Positions 25,121-32,988 are shown, numbered from the stretch's first letter. The stretch: DNA of 36,810 bases from an uncultured Arcanobacterium sp. (GCA_945874735.1 CAMCHI010000013.1:1-36810), one strand, 5' to 3'. Numbers and translations: made by a program. The notes: generated from the sequence alone by a model not told the origin.

Positions 25121-25648
25121 ATGAACTCTCACTCATGCCCTAGGACTACTAGTTCAGAAAATGCTCCTGCCATGCCTGACCATCTTGAAAATAGCAACCC
25201 TCATCAGCCGGAAAGCCTAGTGCGAGTATTTCATGAAACTTACGGACTGCCTATCGTAGGGGACGCTCCCAATGTGGCACGCGACCGCATACATATGCGC
25301 ATGAGCCTAATTGGAGAAGAATTTGCAGAATTAATGGGAGCAGTGTACGGACAAAAAGCACGTGAAACCATTGAAGAAGCATTCCAAGCAGCTGTGGCAC
25401 AAGATACCCATACTCGCGATACGGTAGAAACCGCAGATGCACTAGGTGATTTAATTTACGTGATTTATGGTATGGCTTTAGAAACCGGTATTCCACTAGC
25501 TGACGTATTAGCAGAAATTCAAGCCTCAAATTTATCGAAGCTAGACGAAAATGGTAAACCGATTTATCGCTCAGACGGCAAAGTATTAAAAGGGCAAAAC
25601 TATTTCCCACCCAACATTGCTCGCGTGCTGGGCCTAGAAACTTTATAA
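25121..25648 (+). CDS. MazG-like nucleotide pyrophosphohydrolase
   Basis: A 175-residue protein of the all-alpha NTP pyrophosphatase (MazG/PRA-PH) superfamily, which hydrolyses (d)NTPs or related nucleotides to monophosphate and pyrophosphate. The Mg-binding E-x2-E ... E-x2-D pattern is visible in LIGEEFAELMG and ETADALGDLIYVIYGMA. A C-terminal part (KLDENGKPIYRSDGKVLKG) is typical of the stand-alone actinobacterial and phage-like members. The ATG at 25121 is chosen because AAAGGA lies 7 nt upstream; an in-frame ATG at 25055 would add an unrelated hydrophobic stretch. The exact substrate is unknown; housekeeping of modified nucleotides is likely. An extended -10 (TGCTAAAAT, ending near 25056) may drive it. 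Confidence 0.82.
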   Translation: MNSHSCPRTTSSENAPAMPDHLENSNPHQPESLVRVFHETYGLPIVGDAPNVARDRIHMRMSLIGEEFAELMGAVYGQKARETIEEAFQAAVAQDTHTRDTVETADALGDLIYVIYGMALETGIPLADVLAEIQASNLSKLDENGKPIYRSDGKVLKGQNYFPPNIARVLGLETL

Positions 25649-25675
25649 AGAAATAGCCTAACTTTCAGTAGATAA

Positions 25676-26161
25676 TCAGTATCCGGTGGTATTCGTAGAG
25701 CCAGGGTTTGGTTCATCTTCTAATGCAGCATCTTCTATATGGTCACTAATGCTCACTGCTAGAATATCTGCAGAAAGACGGTCGATACGCTGTTGTAATA
25801 CTTCATATTCCGCTTTACGCAATTTAGGACTCATTGCTTCTAAAAGAGGCACGGAACGCTCTAAAGATGCTAATTCATTACGCCATGCTCTAGCTTGTTG
25901 CGCTAACTCTGGAGTTTGCGACACTGCATATAAATGCGTGACTTGCTGGCGTAAAATCTCAATCCTTTTCCCTAAATCTGACTCTAAATTAGCATTCTTG
26001 GTACGTAACCCTGCTCCTTGCGCTTTTAATTTAACTTGATTTAACACGTGCGGATTTCGTTCTAAAGCCGTTTTTACTTCAGGGCCATATTTACGGGCAA
26101 CTTTCATCAATACTGGCCCAGCCACCGTGGCTACTTTAATTAAACTGCGCAACTTGCCCAT
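25676..26161 (-). CDS. Hypothetical helical protein with coiled coil
   Basis: Not recognised. The 161-residue protein has a basic, mildly hydrophobic N-terminus (about 1-30, GKLRSLIKVATVAGPVLMKVARKYG), which could associate with membrane or nucleic acid, then long predicted helices with heptad-like patterns (about 60-135, KRIEILRQQVTHLYAV and LRKAEYEVLQQRIDRL), and an acidic, Gly/Ser/Thr-rich end. Short N-terminal basic plus coiled-coil proteins of this size are common lineage-specific actinobacterial hypotheticals. The ATG at 26159-26161 has AGGAG a few bases upstream. It is convergent with the MazG-like gene with 27 nt between stops. Confidence 0.7.
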   Translation of the reverse strand: MGKLRSLIKVATVAGPVLMKVARKYGPEVKTALERNPHVLNQVKLKAQGAGLRTKNANLESDLGKRIEILRQQVTHLYAVSQTPELAQQARAWRNELASLERSVPLLEAMSPKLRKAEYEVLQQRIDRLSADILAVSISDHIEDAALEDEPNPGSTNTTGY

Positions 26162-26472
26162 CGTTACTCCTGAAAAAGTTTCAAGCTTACTAACTATAAA
26201 AATCTTAACCTACCTGCCCAAAGTTAGCCAGATCTTAAAATGCAACTTCCCAAAAAGTACTCCCCCAACCCAAATTTTCCGTATTTTCTTCTTAATATCT
26301 TTAAGTTATCTACATATTTTACTGAGCAATTAGTCTGCAATCTTTAACTATTTTTATCCTTAAATATGCATTAATCTGTTATAGATTACCGCTTTCCTGT
26401 AGGCGAAAGTTATTATGTTTTAGGAAAAGTTACTACTTAAAAAGACTAAATGGTTTTAAGGATATAGGCTAT
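26162..26472. other. Intergenic region between the hypothetical gene and trmL
   Basis: These 311 nt separate divergent genes. They are very A/T-rich and hold only the two promoter regions. A short ctttc/gaaag inverted pair (26392-26409) is too small to call. No coding frame, RNA gene or clear promoter could be supported. Confidence 0.5.
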
Positions 26473-26940
26473 ATGATTCACATAGTTTTTCATGAACCAA
26501 AAATTGCAGGAAATACTGGAGCAGCTATACGTCTAGCTGCGTGTACGGGAGCTACTTTACATTTAGTAGAACCCTTAGGTTTCAACTTTGCAGACGCTCA
26601 CTTAAAACGTGCCGGACTAGACTACCACGATTTAGCTGACCTAGTAATTCATAAAAATTGGGAAGCAGCCAAAGCATATTTTGGGGATAATGCTCGAGTT
26701 TTTGCTTTTACCGGACGGACGGAAAATAACTTTGCCCACGAAAGCTATCAAGATGGGGATATTTTACTTTTCGGCACTGAACCTACTGGTTTACCCGATG
26801 AAATATTAGAAGATCCTTACATCACTAAGTGGGTGCGTATCCCTATGCTTCCTGCTCGTCGTTCCTTAAATCTTTCTAACGCAGCAGCTATTGCCGTATA
26901 CGAAGTGTGGCGGCAACTAGATTTTAACGGCGGCTGCTAA
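26473..26940 (+). CDS. trmL: tRNA (cytidine/uridine-34-2'-O)-methyltransferase TrmL
   Basis: SPOUT-fold methyltransferase that 2'-O-methylates the wobble base of tRNA-Leu isoacceptors in E. coli. The 155-residue length is that of the minimal TrmL. The trefoil-knot motifs are present: EPKIAGNTGAAIRLAAC at the start, LLFGTEPTGLP and RSLNLSNAAAIAVYE at the C-terminus. The ATG at 26473 follows AAGGAT about 9 nt upstream. In E. coli the substrates are the CmAA and cmnm5UmAA leucine tRNAs; the tRNA-Leu(CAA) in this window would be a plausible substrate, which is inference. Confidence 0.92.
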   Translation: MIHIVFHEPKIAGNTGAAIRLAACTGATLHLVEPLGFNFADAHLKRAGLDYHDLADLVIHKNWEAAKAYFGDNARVFAFTGRTENNFAHESYQDGDILLFGTEPTGLPDEILEDPYITKWVRIPMLPARRSLNLSNAAAIAVYEVWRQLDFNGGC

Positions 26941-27044
26941 ATACGCTTTTTAGTTTAGCTTTTCCTGCATTCTGTTAAAGCAGATATTTATAGACTATAT
27001 TTCCTACTTTGGTTTCCCCACGCCCCTGCAATGCTAACAACTGC

Positions 27045-27073
27045 TTGTAAAGCAATATAAGCATTATTTATAG
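27045..27073 (+). promoter_or_regulatory. Probable promoter of the XRE regulator
   Basis: TTGTAA (27045-27050) and TTATAG (27068-27073) are 17 nt apart. The palindrome at 27076-27116 starts three bases downstream, so it would cover the transcription start and leader. Confidence 0.45.
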
Positions 27074-27075
27074 AG

Positions 27076-27116
27076 GTGGGGTAAACCCGGCAGACATTAA
27101 ACTGGGTTTACCCCAC
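27076..27116. promoter_or_regulatory. Perfect 13-bp palindrome before the XRE gene (possible operator)
   Basis: Arms gtggggtaaaccc (27076-27088) and gggtttaccccac (27104-27116), 15 nt apart, end 9 nt before the ATG of the XRE regulator. No T-run follows, which argues against a terminator. It may be an autoregulatory operator or a 5' leader hairpin. The right-arm core GGGTTTACCCC recurs at 7967-7977. Confidence 0.55.
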
Positions 27117-27125
27117 TATAAAATT

Positions 27126-27473
27126 ATGTCTAGAGAAGTAAGTCCTGCTGAACAGCTTTTAGCTAAATGTTTAGCACACACTATCAAGCGTCGCCGCTTG
27201 CAGTTAGGGCTTACCCAAGAACACGTGGCTTATACAGCAGGTATAGATCGAAACCACTATCAAAATATCGAAGCCGGTATTTCTGATAGAAAAACCAGAT
27301 ATCCACTAAACCCACAACTATTAACTCTAGTAAAAATAGCAAACGTACTAGAAATAGAAGTTACCGAACTATTAAGCGATCCGCTAGCCCTCTATCAACA
27401 CGCTAGCCACAAATTAACCGAAGATACTACTGCAACTCCCAAGCCACTAAAGCGCCCGCCGCAGCCACGTTAA
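27126..27473 (+). CDS. XRE-family helix-turn-helix regulator
   Basis: A 115-residue protein whose residues about 12-82 form a lambda-repressor-like helix-turn-helix domain (TIKRRRLQLGLTQEHVAYTAGIDRNHYQNIEAG), with LVKIANVLEIEVTELL closing the fold. The tail after about residue 95 is low-complexity and Pro/Lys-rich; its last 47 bp overlap the end of the convergent methyltransferase gene, so this tail may be unselected. No second domain is present, so it is a small DNA-binding protein without a visible sensor. A perfect palindrome directly upstream suggests autoregulation. Targets are unknown. No toxin-like partner adjoins it on the same strand. Confidence 0.82.
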   Translation: MSREVSPAEQLLAKCLAHTIKRRRLQLGLTQEHVAYTAGIDRNHYQNIEAGISDRKTRYPLNPQLLTLVKIANVLEIEVTELLSDPLALYQHASHKLTEDTTATPKPLKRPPQPR

Positions 27474-28263
27474 GAGAATCGACTCCAGCCTGCATGGGAA
27501 TCATTACCCGATATTGAGTTTGAGCAATAGTACGCTTACTTAATCCGTCTCCTTCCGTACCCAACACAAAAGCAACTTTAGAATCAGCAGCGCGCACTGC
27601 TTCTAACGCACTAAATTCTCGTAAACCTAAAGCATCTGCTTCTAATGCTAAAGAAGCAGTAATCCAACCGTGTTCATGCAATATCTCTAAATCCTGCGGC
27701 CAGTTTTCTAAACGAGTCCACGGCACTTTAAACACATTCCCCATTGCTACTTTAATCGAACGGCGATACAAGGGGTCAGCACAAGAAGGAGTAATCAGCA
27801 CTCCATCTACCCCTAAAGCAGCGGCGGAGCGAAAAATAGCTCCCACGTTTGTGTGATCTACTAAGTTTTCTAAAATAAAAATACGACGCATTGTGGGACG
27901 TAAAAACTCAGACAAAGTTGGTAAAAGTGGACGATTAAATGCCCCCATTGCCCCACGATGAATTCTATATCCCGTGATAGTCTGTATTAATTCTTCATCA
28001 ACTACAAATACTACTGGATTGTTTTCTCTCTCCTCATAACCCGCTGCTAGTAACGCGCGAGTTAAAGTAGGCAAATGTTTTGCTGTCACTAAAAAAGAAC
28101 GTGGAACATGACCGGCTGCCAAACTCCGCTCAATTACTTTCAATCCCTCAGCTAAATATAAGCCCCGTTCAGTTTCTAATTTTCTACGCAAAGCTACATC
28201 GGTTAAACCAGTAAAATCAACTAAACGCGGATCAGTTAAATCTGTGACAACAGGAGTTATCAC
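27427..28263 (-). CDS. SpoU/TrmH-family RNA 2'-O-methyltransferase
   Basis: A 278-residue SPOUT-class methyltransferase. An N-terminal substrate-binding domain (about 25-100, containing KLETERGLYLAEGLKVIERSL) precedes the knotted catalytic domain with NVGAIFRSAAALGVDGVLI, FVLGTEGDGLS and the C-terminal IPMQAGVDSLNVAAAGALVAWEL. It resembles the TsnR/RlmB-like group acting on 23S rRNA or tRNA; the target base cannot be assigned. The GTG at 28261-28263 is chosen for the AAAGGAG site 6-7 nt upstream. It is 14 nt downstream of a small membrane protein gene, so they are probably cotranscribed. Its last 47 bp overlap the end of the XRE gene on the other strand. Confidence 0.88.
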   Translation of the reverse strand: MITPVVTDLTDPRLVDFTGLTDVALRRKLETERGLYLAEGLKVIERSLAAGHVPRSFLVTAKHLPTLTRALLAAGYEERENNPVVFVVDEELIQTITGYRIHRGAMGAFNRPLLPTLSEFLRPTMRRIFILENLVDHTNVGAIFRSAAALGVDGVLITPSCADPLYRRSIKVAMGNVFKVPWTRLENWPQDLEILHEHGWITASLALEADALGLREFSALEAVRAADSKVAFVLGTEGDGLSKRTIAQTQYRVMIPMQAGVDSLNVAAAGALVAWELQ

Positions 28264-28277
28264 GCCATGCTCCTTTA

Positions 28278-28541
28278 CTAAATTTTATGTAAATACAATC
28301 CTACCGCCGCAAATAGCGACACCACTAACCAAAATAAACCAAAAATAAACCATATCCATTTTTGTGCGTTTAACGGTAATTCGTTAATGCCTGATTGGAT
28401 AGCTAAACGATTGTGATACACCCAGTCGTGTTCTTTAAGCACACCATATAACCAAGCAATAAAACCGAACGCAGTTAATAACGGCACTAACTCATAGTGA
28501 TTAGTCAGATAGTTTCTAATATCTGCAAAAATTTCGTCCAT
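28278..28541 (-). CDS. Small two-helix membrane protein of unknown function
   Basis: Not recognised. The 87-residue product has two hydrophobic segments, about 18-35 (LVPLLTAFGFIAWLYGVL) and 60-84 (KWIWFIFGLFWLVVSLFAAVGLY), joined by a polar loop. The ATG at 28539-28541 has AGAGG about 5 nt upstream. It lies 14 nt before the SpoU-type methyltransferase on the same strand and is probably its operon partner, but no functional link is evident. Confidence 0.7.
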   Translation of the reverse strand: MDEIFADIRNYLTNHYELVPLLTAFGFIAWLYGVLKEHDWVYHNRLAIQSGINELPLNAQKWIWFIFGLFWLVVSLFAAVGLYLHKI

Positions 28542-28661
28542 AACGCCCTCTGTTTACAAATAAAGTTTTCTTATAGACTACCTCTGCTGTGCCAGCTTAC
28601 CAGTCTTGTAATATCTACAGATTTATCCTATTAACAAAAACCCAGCCCACAAATAAATGCA

Positions 28662-28764
28662 CCTCGCGTTTAGTCTTAGTTTAATCTTCTTAAAATTAAG
28701 CGATTAAACAAATAAACTAAACGCGAGGCGTTCTCATAATGAGATAAACTGATAATCGCTTAAT
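28662..28764. repeat. Nested and competing inverted repeats, 3' of the SPFH gene
   Basis: Arms cctcgcgtttagt (28662-28674) and actaaacgcgagg (28716-28728) form a 13-bp stem; inside it gtttaatc (28679-28686) pairs with gattaaac (28702-28709). A second inverted pair, attaagcgatta (28695-28706) and taatcgcttaat (28753-28764), uses overlapping sequence, so the two folds exclude each other. On the minus strand the outer stem is followed by TGCATTTATTTG, so at least one fold probably terminates SPFH transcripts. The gap 28542-28793 holds no gene that I can see. Confidence 0.7.
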
Positions 28765-28793
28765 AGTCAGCGATCAATCTCTTAAAAGTTTCC

Positions 28794-29888
28794 TTAAAAC
28801 GGCTGCTGCCCTAAAAGATCTTGTGGGTCTACTTCTTTACCAGTATTAACACCGGCATCTAACGCATCACTTTGGGCTTGATTCGCCACCCCTTTAGCTT
28901 GCGCTAACGCATCGTCAATATCTTCTAGAACGGTATCTGCTAAAGAACTAGCTAAGGTTTCTTCCTCATAAAAATCTACCGCTATTTTCTCCTCACTGGT
29001 ATTACCTGAAAAACCTTTAGCCACTGCATCTAGTGCCGCCGTTAGTTCCGTAGGTACAATCCAAAGTTTAGAAGAAGAAGAATTAGCTATTAACGGTAAA
29101 GTCTTAATGTACTCATACGATAATAACTTTGGATCCGCATTACCACGGTGAATTGCATCAAACACCTGTAAAATTGCGCGACTTTCACCTTGGGCTTTAA
29201 GAATAGTGGACTGCGCTTGGCCTTCTGCCCGCAAAATTGCCGACTGTTTTTCACCCTCAGCTGTCAAAATAGCCGACTGTTTAACTCCTTCAGCCGTCAA
29301 AATTGCTGCACGTCGATCTCGTTCTGCTTTCATTTGCTGCTCCATAGCCGATTGCACAGTGGCTGGAGGATCAATAGCTTTTAGTTCTACACGCGAAACT
29401 CGAATACCCCAACGACCGGTAGCTTCGTCTAATACTCCGCGCAGTTGTCCATTGATTTGATCGCGCCCAGTAAGCGCTTGTTCCATATCCATCGCACCAA
29501 TAATGTTACGCAAAGTAGTCACAGACAACTGCTCAATAGCCGACATAGGATTAGCAATCTCATAGGTGGCAGCTTCTGGCTGCGTCACCTGATAATAAAT
29601 AACCGTATCAATAGACACCACGATATTATCAGAAGTAATCACAGGCTGTGGCGGGAAAGGAACTACTTGCTCACGCATATCAATACGCTGACGTACTGTA
29701 TCAATAAATGGCACTAAAAAATGTAAACCAGGAGCAAGGGTCTTATGATATTTGCCGAGTCGCTCCACAATTACGGTGTAACCTTGATGTACCTGCAACA
29801 CCGATTTAATAATAGTGATGACGGTCAAAATTACTAAGACCAGTAACAGTATCGTTACCAGACTACCAGCGCCTAATACAGATTCCAT
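28794..29888 (-). CDS. SPFH-domain (stomatin/QmcA-like) membrane protein
   Basis: A 364-residue membrane-scaffold protein. An N-terminal hydrophobic anchor (about 8-31) is followed by an SPFH/band-7 domain (about 32-190, with VIVERLGKYHKTLAPGLHFLVPF and the DNIVVSIDTVIYYQVT strand). Residues 194-237 are four hendecads (AAILTAEGVKQ, SAILTAEGEKQ, SAILRAEGQAQ, STILKAQGESR), giving a long helix, and an acidic tail ends the protein. SPFH proteins form large rings organising membrane microdomains, and typically pair with an NfeD protein, as here: the nfeD-like gene is 60 nt upstream on the same strand. Start ATG has AAGGAG 5-6 nt upstream. Role beyond membrane organisation or quality control is unknown. 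Confidence 0.92.
   Translation of the reverse strand: MESVLGAGSLVTILLLVLVILTVITIIKSVLQVHQGYTVIVERLGKYHKTLAPGLHFLVPFIDTVRQRIDMREQVVPFPPQPVITSDNIVVSIDTVIYYQVTQPEAATYEIANPMSAIEQLSVTTLRNIIGAMDMEQALTGRDQINGQLRGVLDEATGRWGIRVSRVELKAIDPPATVQSAMEQQMKAERDRRAAILTAEGVKQSAILTAEGEKQSAILRAEGQAQSTILKAQGESRAILQVFDAIHRGNADPKLLSYEYIKTLPLIANSSSSKLWIVPTELTAALDAVAKGFSGNTSEEKIAVDFYEEETLASSLADTVLEDIDDALAQAKGVANQAQSDALDAGVNTGKEVDPQDLLGQQPF
29178..29309 (-). repeat. Four 33-bp tandem units coding hendecads in the SPFH protein
   Basis: The codons for residues 194-237 form four diverged 33-bp units, each encoding an (S/A)(A/T)IL(T/R/K)A(E/Q)G core. This 11-residue period fits an extended SPFH helix. Confidence 0.65.
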
Positions 29889-29948
29889 TTCTTCTCCTTA
29901 GATCAGTTGTTTTTAGCATTTCCACTCTAAAATACGTTTATCTATCAG

Positions 29949-30371
29949 CTAACGCTGTAAAACTATAAGATGCGCACCTTCTACTTGCGCTACTTCTATT
30001 TCAGCTTGGGCCGGTATCTCAATTCCCGCTAGCGTTTTCGCACTCCACACTTCACCAGCTACTTTTACCCTGCCGCCTAGTATATTTACTTCCGTAAGAG
30101 CTATACCGGTTTTACCTAGTAATCCAGAAATATTCGACACAATTTTATTGTCATTATTAATACGTCGTTTCACCCAAGGACGTACCAAGAACAAAGCAAT
30201 CACAGACACAATAGCAAAAACTATTATCTGGGCCGTTAAAGAACCAGTAAACCAAGCTGTGGCAGTAGCAAAAAGTGCCCCGAAACCCAACATCATAAAG
30301 AAGAAATCCACCGTTATAGTTTCTAAAATCAGCAAGACTAACACTAAAATAGCCCAAATACTCCAAGCCAT
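29949..30371 (-). CDS. NfeD-like membrane protein
   Basis: A 140-residue protein with two to three hydrophobic segments in residues 1-68 (SIWAILVLVLLILETIT, FFFMMLGFGALFATATAWF, IIVFAIVSVIALFLV), then a soluble C-terminal OB-type domain (about 80-140, GLLGKTGIALTEVNILGGRVKVAGEVW) as in short NfeD proteins (NfeD1b type, without the protease domain). It lies just upstream of the SPFH gene on the same strand, the known pairing. The ATG at 30369-30371 has AAAGGAG about 7 nt upstream. NfeD is thought to assist SPFH scaffolds; nothing more specific can be claimed. Confidence 0.85.
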   Translation of the reverse strand: MAWSIWAILVLVLLILETITVDFFFMMLGFGALFATATAWFTGSLTAQIIVFAIVSVIALFLVRPWVKRRINNDNKIVSNISGLLGKTGIALTEVNILGGRVKVAGEVWSAKTLAGIEIPAQAEIEVAQVEGAHLIVLQR

Positions 30372-30550
30372 ACTTTGCTCCTTTGCTCACATAATCCTTA
30401 ACTCCATTTTAGCAAAAGGGCAAAACAAAATATTTACTACCGGAGTAGTAATAAAACGAAAAATAAACACTTTACGGCAAAGCAATAACGCAACTCTAAA
30501 ATTTCACGCTTACCTTACTAGGCAAAACAAAACACATGAAATCGTGATGC

Positions 30551-31336
30551 TTAAATTAAAGCCCGCGCAGTAAAACGACCAGCCTGATTTTCAATTAGCA
30601 CTGGGAAATCAAATAATGAAGTCACATATTGAGTATGGAATACTTCATCTAGCTTTCCTGAATGCACTACTTTTCCATCTTTTAGGAGCAAACCATGGGT
30701 AAATCCAAGAGGAATTTCTTCCACATGATGAGTCACTAACACCATCACCGGCGCATACGGATCAGCAGCTAACTGTGTTAAAGCCTGCATTAACTGCTCT
30801 CTGCCTCCTAAGTCTAATCCCGCTGCTGGCTCATCTAGAATTAACACCTCGGGATTAGGCATCAAAGCGCGCGCAATTCCCACTCTTTTCTTTTCTCCAG
30901 AAGAAAGTGAACCATATTTGCGTTGCGCTAAATCTTGCACACCTAGTAGATGAAGAAGATAATCAGCTCGTTTATCATCTTCTGGTTCATAGCTTTCTTT
31001 CCAAGTGGTAGTCATACCATAGGTGGCAGTGCGTACCACATCCAATACGGTATCGTGCGGAGAAAGTTTTGCATCTACTGCCGCAGAAGATAATCCCACG
31101 ATGGCACGCAATTGAGATAAATCAGTAGCTCCCAGGGTTTCACCAATTACGGTGACCTGCCCATTACTAGGGTGTAAACGCGCTGAAATGAGTTGCACTA
31201 AAGTGGTTTTACCGGCACCGTTTGGACCAAATACCACCCAATGTTCACCGACATCTACCGACCAATTCACTGCCGATAAAATATCTTTACCACCACGTGT
31301 AACCGTGACATCTTGTAACTCAAACACTTCACCCAT
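30551..31336 (-). CDS. ABC transporter-type ATP-binding protein (cytosolic, no permease seen)
   Basis: A single nucleotide-binding domain of 261 residues: Walker A FGPNGAGKTT, signature LSSGEKKRVGIARAL, Walker B VLILDEPAAGLD and the switch histidine in VLVTHHVEEI. The ModF/YlmA-type ending (ATG GLLLKDGKVVHSG) suggests an importer ATPase or a non-transport ABC protein. No permease or binding-protein gene adjoins, so the substrate is unknown. The ATG at 31334-31336 (MGEVFELQDV) is preferred because GGGAG lies 5 nt upstream; the next ATG at 31348 has none. It lies between glgA and the NfeD/SPFH pair on the same strand, separated by about 75-180 nt. Confidence 0.85.
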   Translation of the reverse strand: MGEVFELQDVTVTRGGKDILSAVNWSVDVGEHWVVFGPNGAGKTTLVQLISARLHPSNGQVTVIGETLGATDLSQLRAIVGLSSAAVDAKLSPHDTVLDVVRTATYGMTTTWKESYEPEDDKRADYLLHLLGVQDLAQRKYGSLSSGEKKRVGIARALMPNPEVLILDEPAAGLDLGGREQLMQALTQLAADPYAPVMVLVTHHVEEIPLGFTHGLLLKDGKVVHSGKLDEVFHTQYVTSLFDFPVLIENQAGRFTARALI

Positions 31337-31411
31337 TTTTTCTCCCATACCCTAGAGTGTACCGGAAAAACACGCGAAACTTAGCTAATAAGGAAGCGTT
31401 TTACCGACAAG

Positions 31412-32632
31412 TTAGCCCAAAATACTACGATAAAACTCCATAGTTTTCACTGCAATCGAACTCCAAGAGAAATGCTCCTCCACTCGTTTACGTCCCGCAT
31501 TTCCCATATTCTTTGCCCACTGCGGATCAGCACACACTCGATTTAATGCTTGAGCTAAATCTGCTTCAAAACGCTCTGGATCTAAAGGTGTGCCTGTACC
31601 GTCTTGCAGTTGCTCAATTGGCACTAATAAACCGGTTTCCTCGTGCACAATACAATCTGGGATACCGCCCGTAGCAGTTCCTACCACGGGAAGTCCTACT
31701 GCCATTGCTTCCAAGTTTACGATACCTAAAGGTTCATATATAGACGGAGTTACAAACACGGTAGAACAAGCCTCTAAAGCCACAATTTCTGCGTGTGGCA
31801 AATGCTCCTCAATCCACACAATTCCTGCTCGCTGGGCTTTTAATTGTTCCACTAACTCTCGAGTTTCTGCGGCTATTTCAGGCGTATCCGGTGCTCCTGC
31901 ACAGAGAATTACCTGCACTTGCGGATCTACTTGCTGTAATGCCCGCAGTAATCCTGGCACTCCTTTTTGCCGCGTGATACGCCCTACGAAAATAATAGTA
32001 GGCTTATCAGGATCTAACCCATAACTACTAAAGTAAGCGCGGGCGGTTTCCCATTCCTGCTCAGTTGCCGGAGCTTTCCAATCATCTAAATCAATTCCGT
32101 TGTGAATTACCTGCACTTTTTCTGGAGCGATTTGCGGGTAGCAACGCAAAATATCTTCCCGCATAGCGTAAGAAACAGCAATAATTCCTGCCGCTGCTTC
32201 ATAAGCAGTCTTTTCGATCCAGGAAGATACCTCATATCCTCCCCCTAGCTGCTCTCGCTTCCAAGGGCGCAAAGGTTCTAAAGAATGTGCCGAAATAACG
32301 TGCGGAATACCGTGCAACATACTAGCTAAATGCCCAGCAAAATTAGCATACCAAGTGTGGGAATGTACTAAATCTGCCCCCGCTACTTGGTCAGCAATAG
32401 CTAAATCTACTGCCATAGTGCGCAAAGCTGCATTTGCTGATTCCAGTTGGGTATTTTCAGCATAACCATGCACTTCAACCCCTGGAATTATTTGTTCTGC
32501 GCGTTCACCATCAAAAGCATGCACACACACTTGGGCATGCGCCTGTAGCACCTTAGCCAGCTCGGTAACGTGTACCCCTGCTCCTCCATATACATGAGGA
32601 GGAAATTCCCTAGTAAGTAGGTCAATTCGCAT
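31412..32632 (-). CDS. glgA: GT4 glycogen synthase / maltose-1-phosphate synthase
   Basis: A 406-residue GT4 glycosyltransferase. The start LLTREFPPHVYGGAGVHV is the actinobacterial GlgA type, not the longer GT5 enzyme of E. coli. The GT4 active-site E-x7-E is in YEPLGIVNLEAMAVG, with the nucleotide-binding GRITRQKG segment before it. It uses ADP-glucose; in mycobacteria the orthologue (GlgM, Rv1212c) makes maltose-1-phosphate, and this protein may too. It is divergent from glgC, the ADP-glucose producer, as in mycobacteria. The ATG at 32630-32632 is chosen for AAAAGG upstream; a longer reading to 32665 has no site and adds MLQTNNKKRCA. Confidence 0.9.
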   Translation of the reverse strand: MRIDLLTREFPPHVYGGAGVHVTELAKVLQAHAQVCVHAFDGERAEQIIPGVEVHGYAENTQLESANAALRTMAVDLAIADQVAGADLVHSHTWYANFAGHLASMLHGIPHVISAHSLEPLRPWKREQLGGGYEVSSWIEKTAYEAAAGIIAVSYAMREDILRCYPQIAPEKVQVIHNGIDLDDWKAPATEQEWETARAYFSSYGLDPDKPTIIFVGRITRQKGVPGLLRALQQVDPQVQVILCAGAPDTPEIAAETRELVEQLKAQRAGIVWIEEHLPHAEIVALEACSTVFVTPSIYEPLGIVNLEAMAVGLPVVGTATGGIPDCIVHEETGLLVPIEQLQDGTGTPLDPERFEADLAQALNRVCADPQWAKNMGNAGRKRVEEHFSWSSIAVKTMEFYRSILG

Positions 32633-32988
32633 TGCACACCTTTTCTTGTTGTTAGTCTGAAGCATGATATTTTAGTGCAGCTCAGCCTAGAAAATCCGCC
32701 TTAACACCTACACCATTCTAGTTTTACCACCCTAAACTCACAGCAGGCATCTTTACCCACTTAGTTAAAGCGGTTAGTTTTGTGTAGTATTACCAGCAGT
32801 TTTAGCTAAACTTTCCGTCTTATTTCTGCATTTTAGACTCCTCTAAACCTGAAGAAAAGTTTGGAAAGTTTCTAAAACACTCCATAAGCACAGAATTTAT
32901 TATGTCTAAAGCTATATTAACAGGTAAACTGGAAACAAGTATTTACCAACTACTCCCTTAAAGACGAGGGAAAAAATGAGGTGATGGT
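32633..32988. other. Divergent glgA-glgC control region
   Basis: These 356 nt separate the two start codons and hold no gene. A 9-bp inverted pair, aaactttcc (32808-32816) and ggaaagttt (32863-32871), 46 nt apart, is the only structured element seen; it could be an operator or chance. TATATT lies near 32920 toward glgC without a good -35. Control of both genes probably resides here. Confidence 0.45.
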
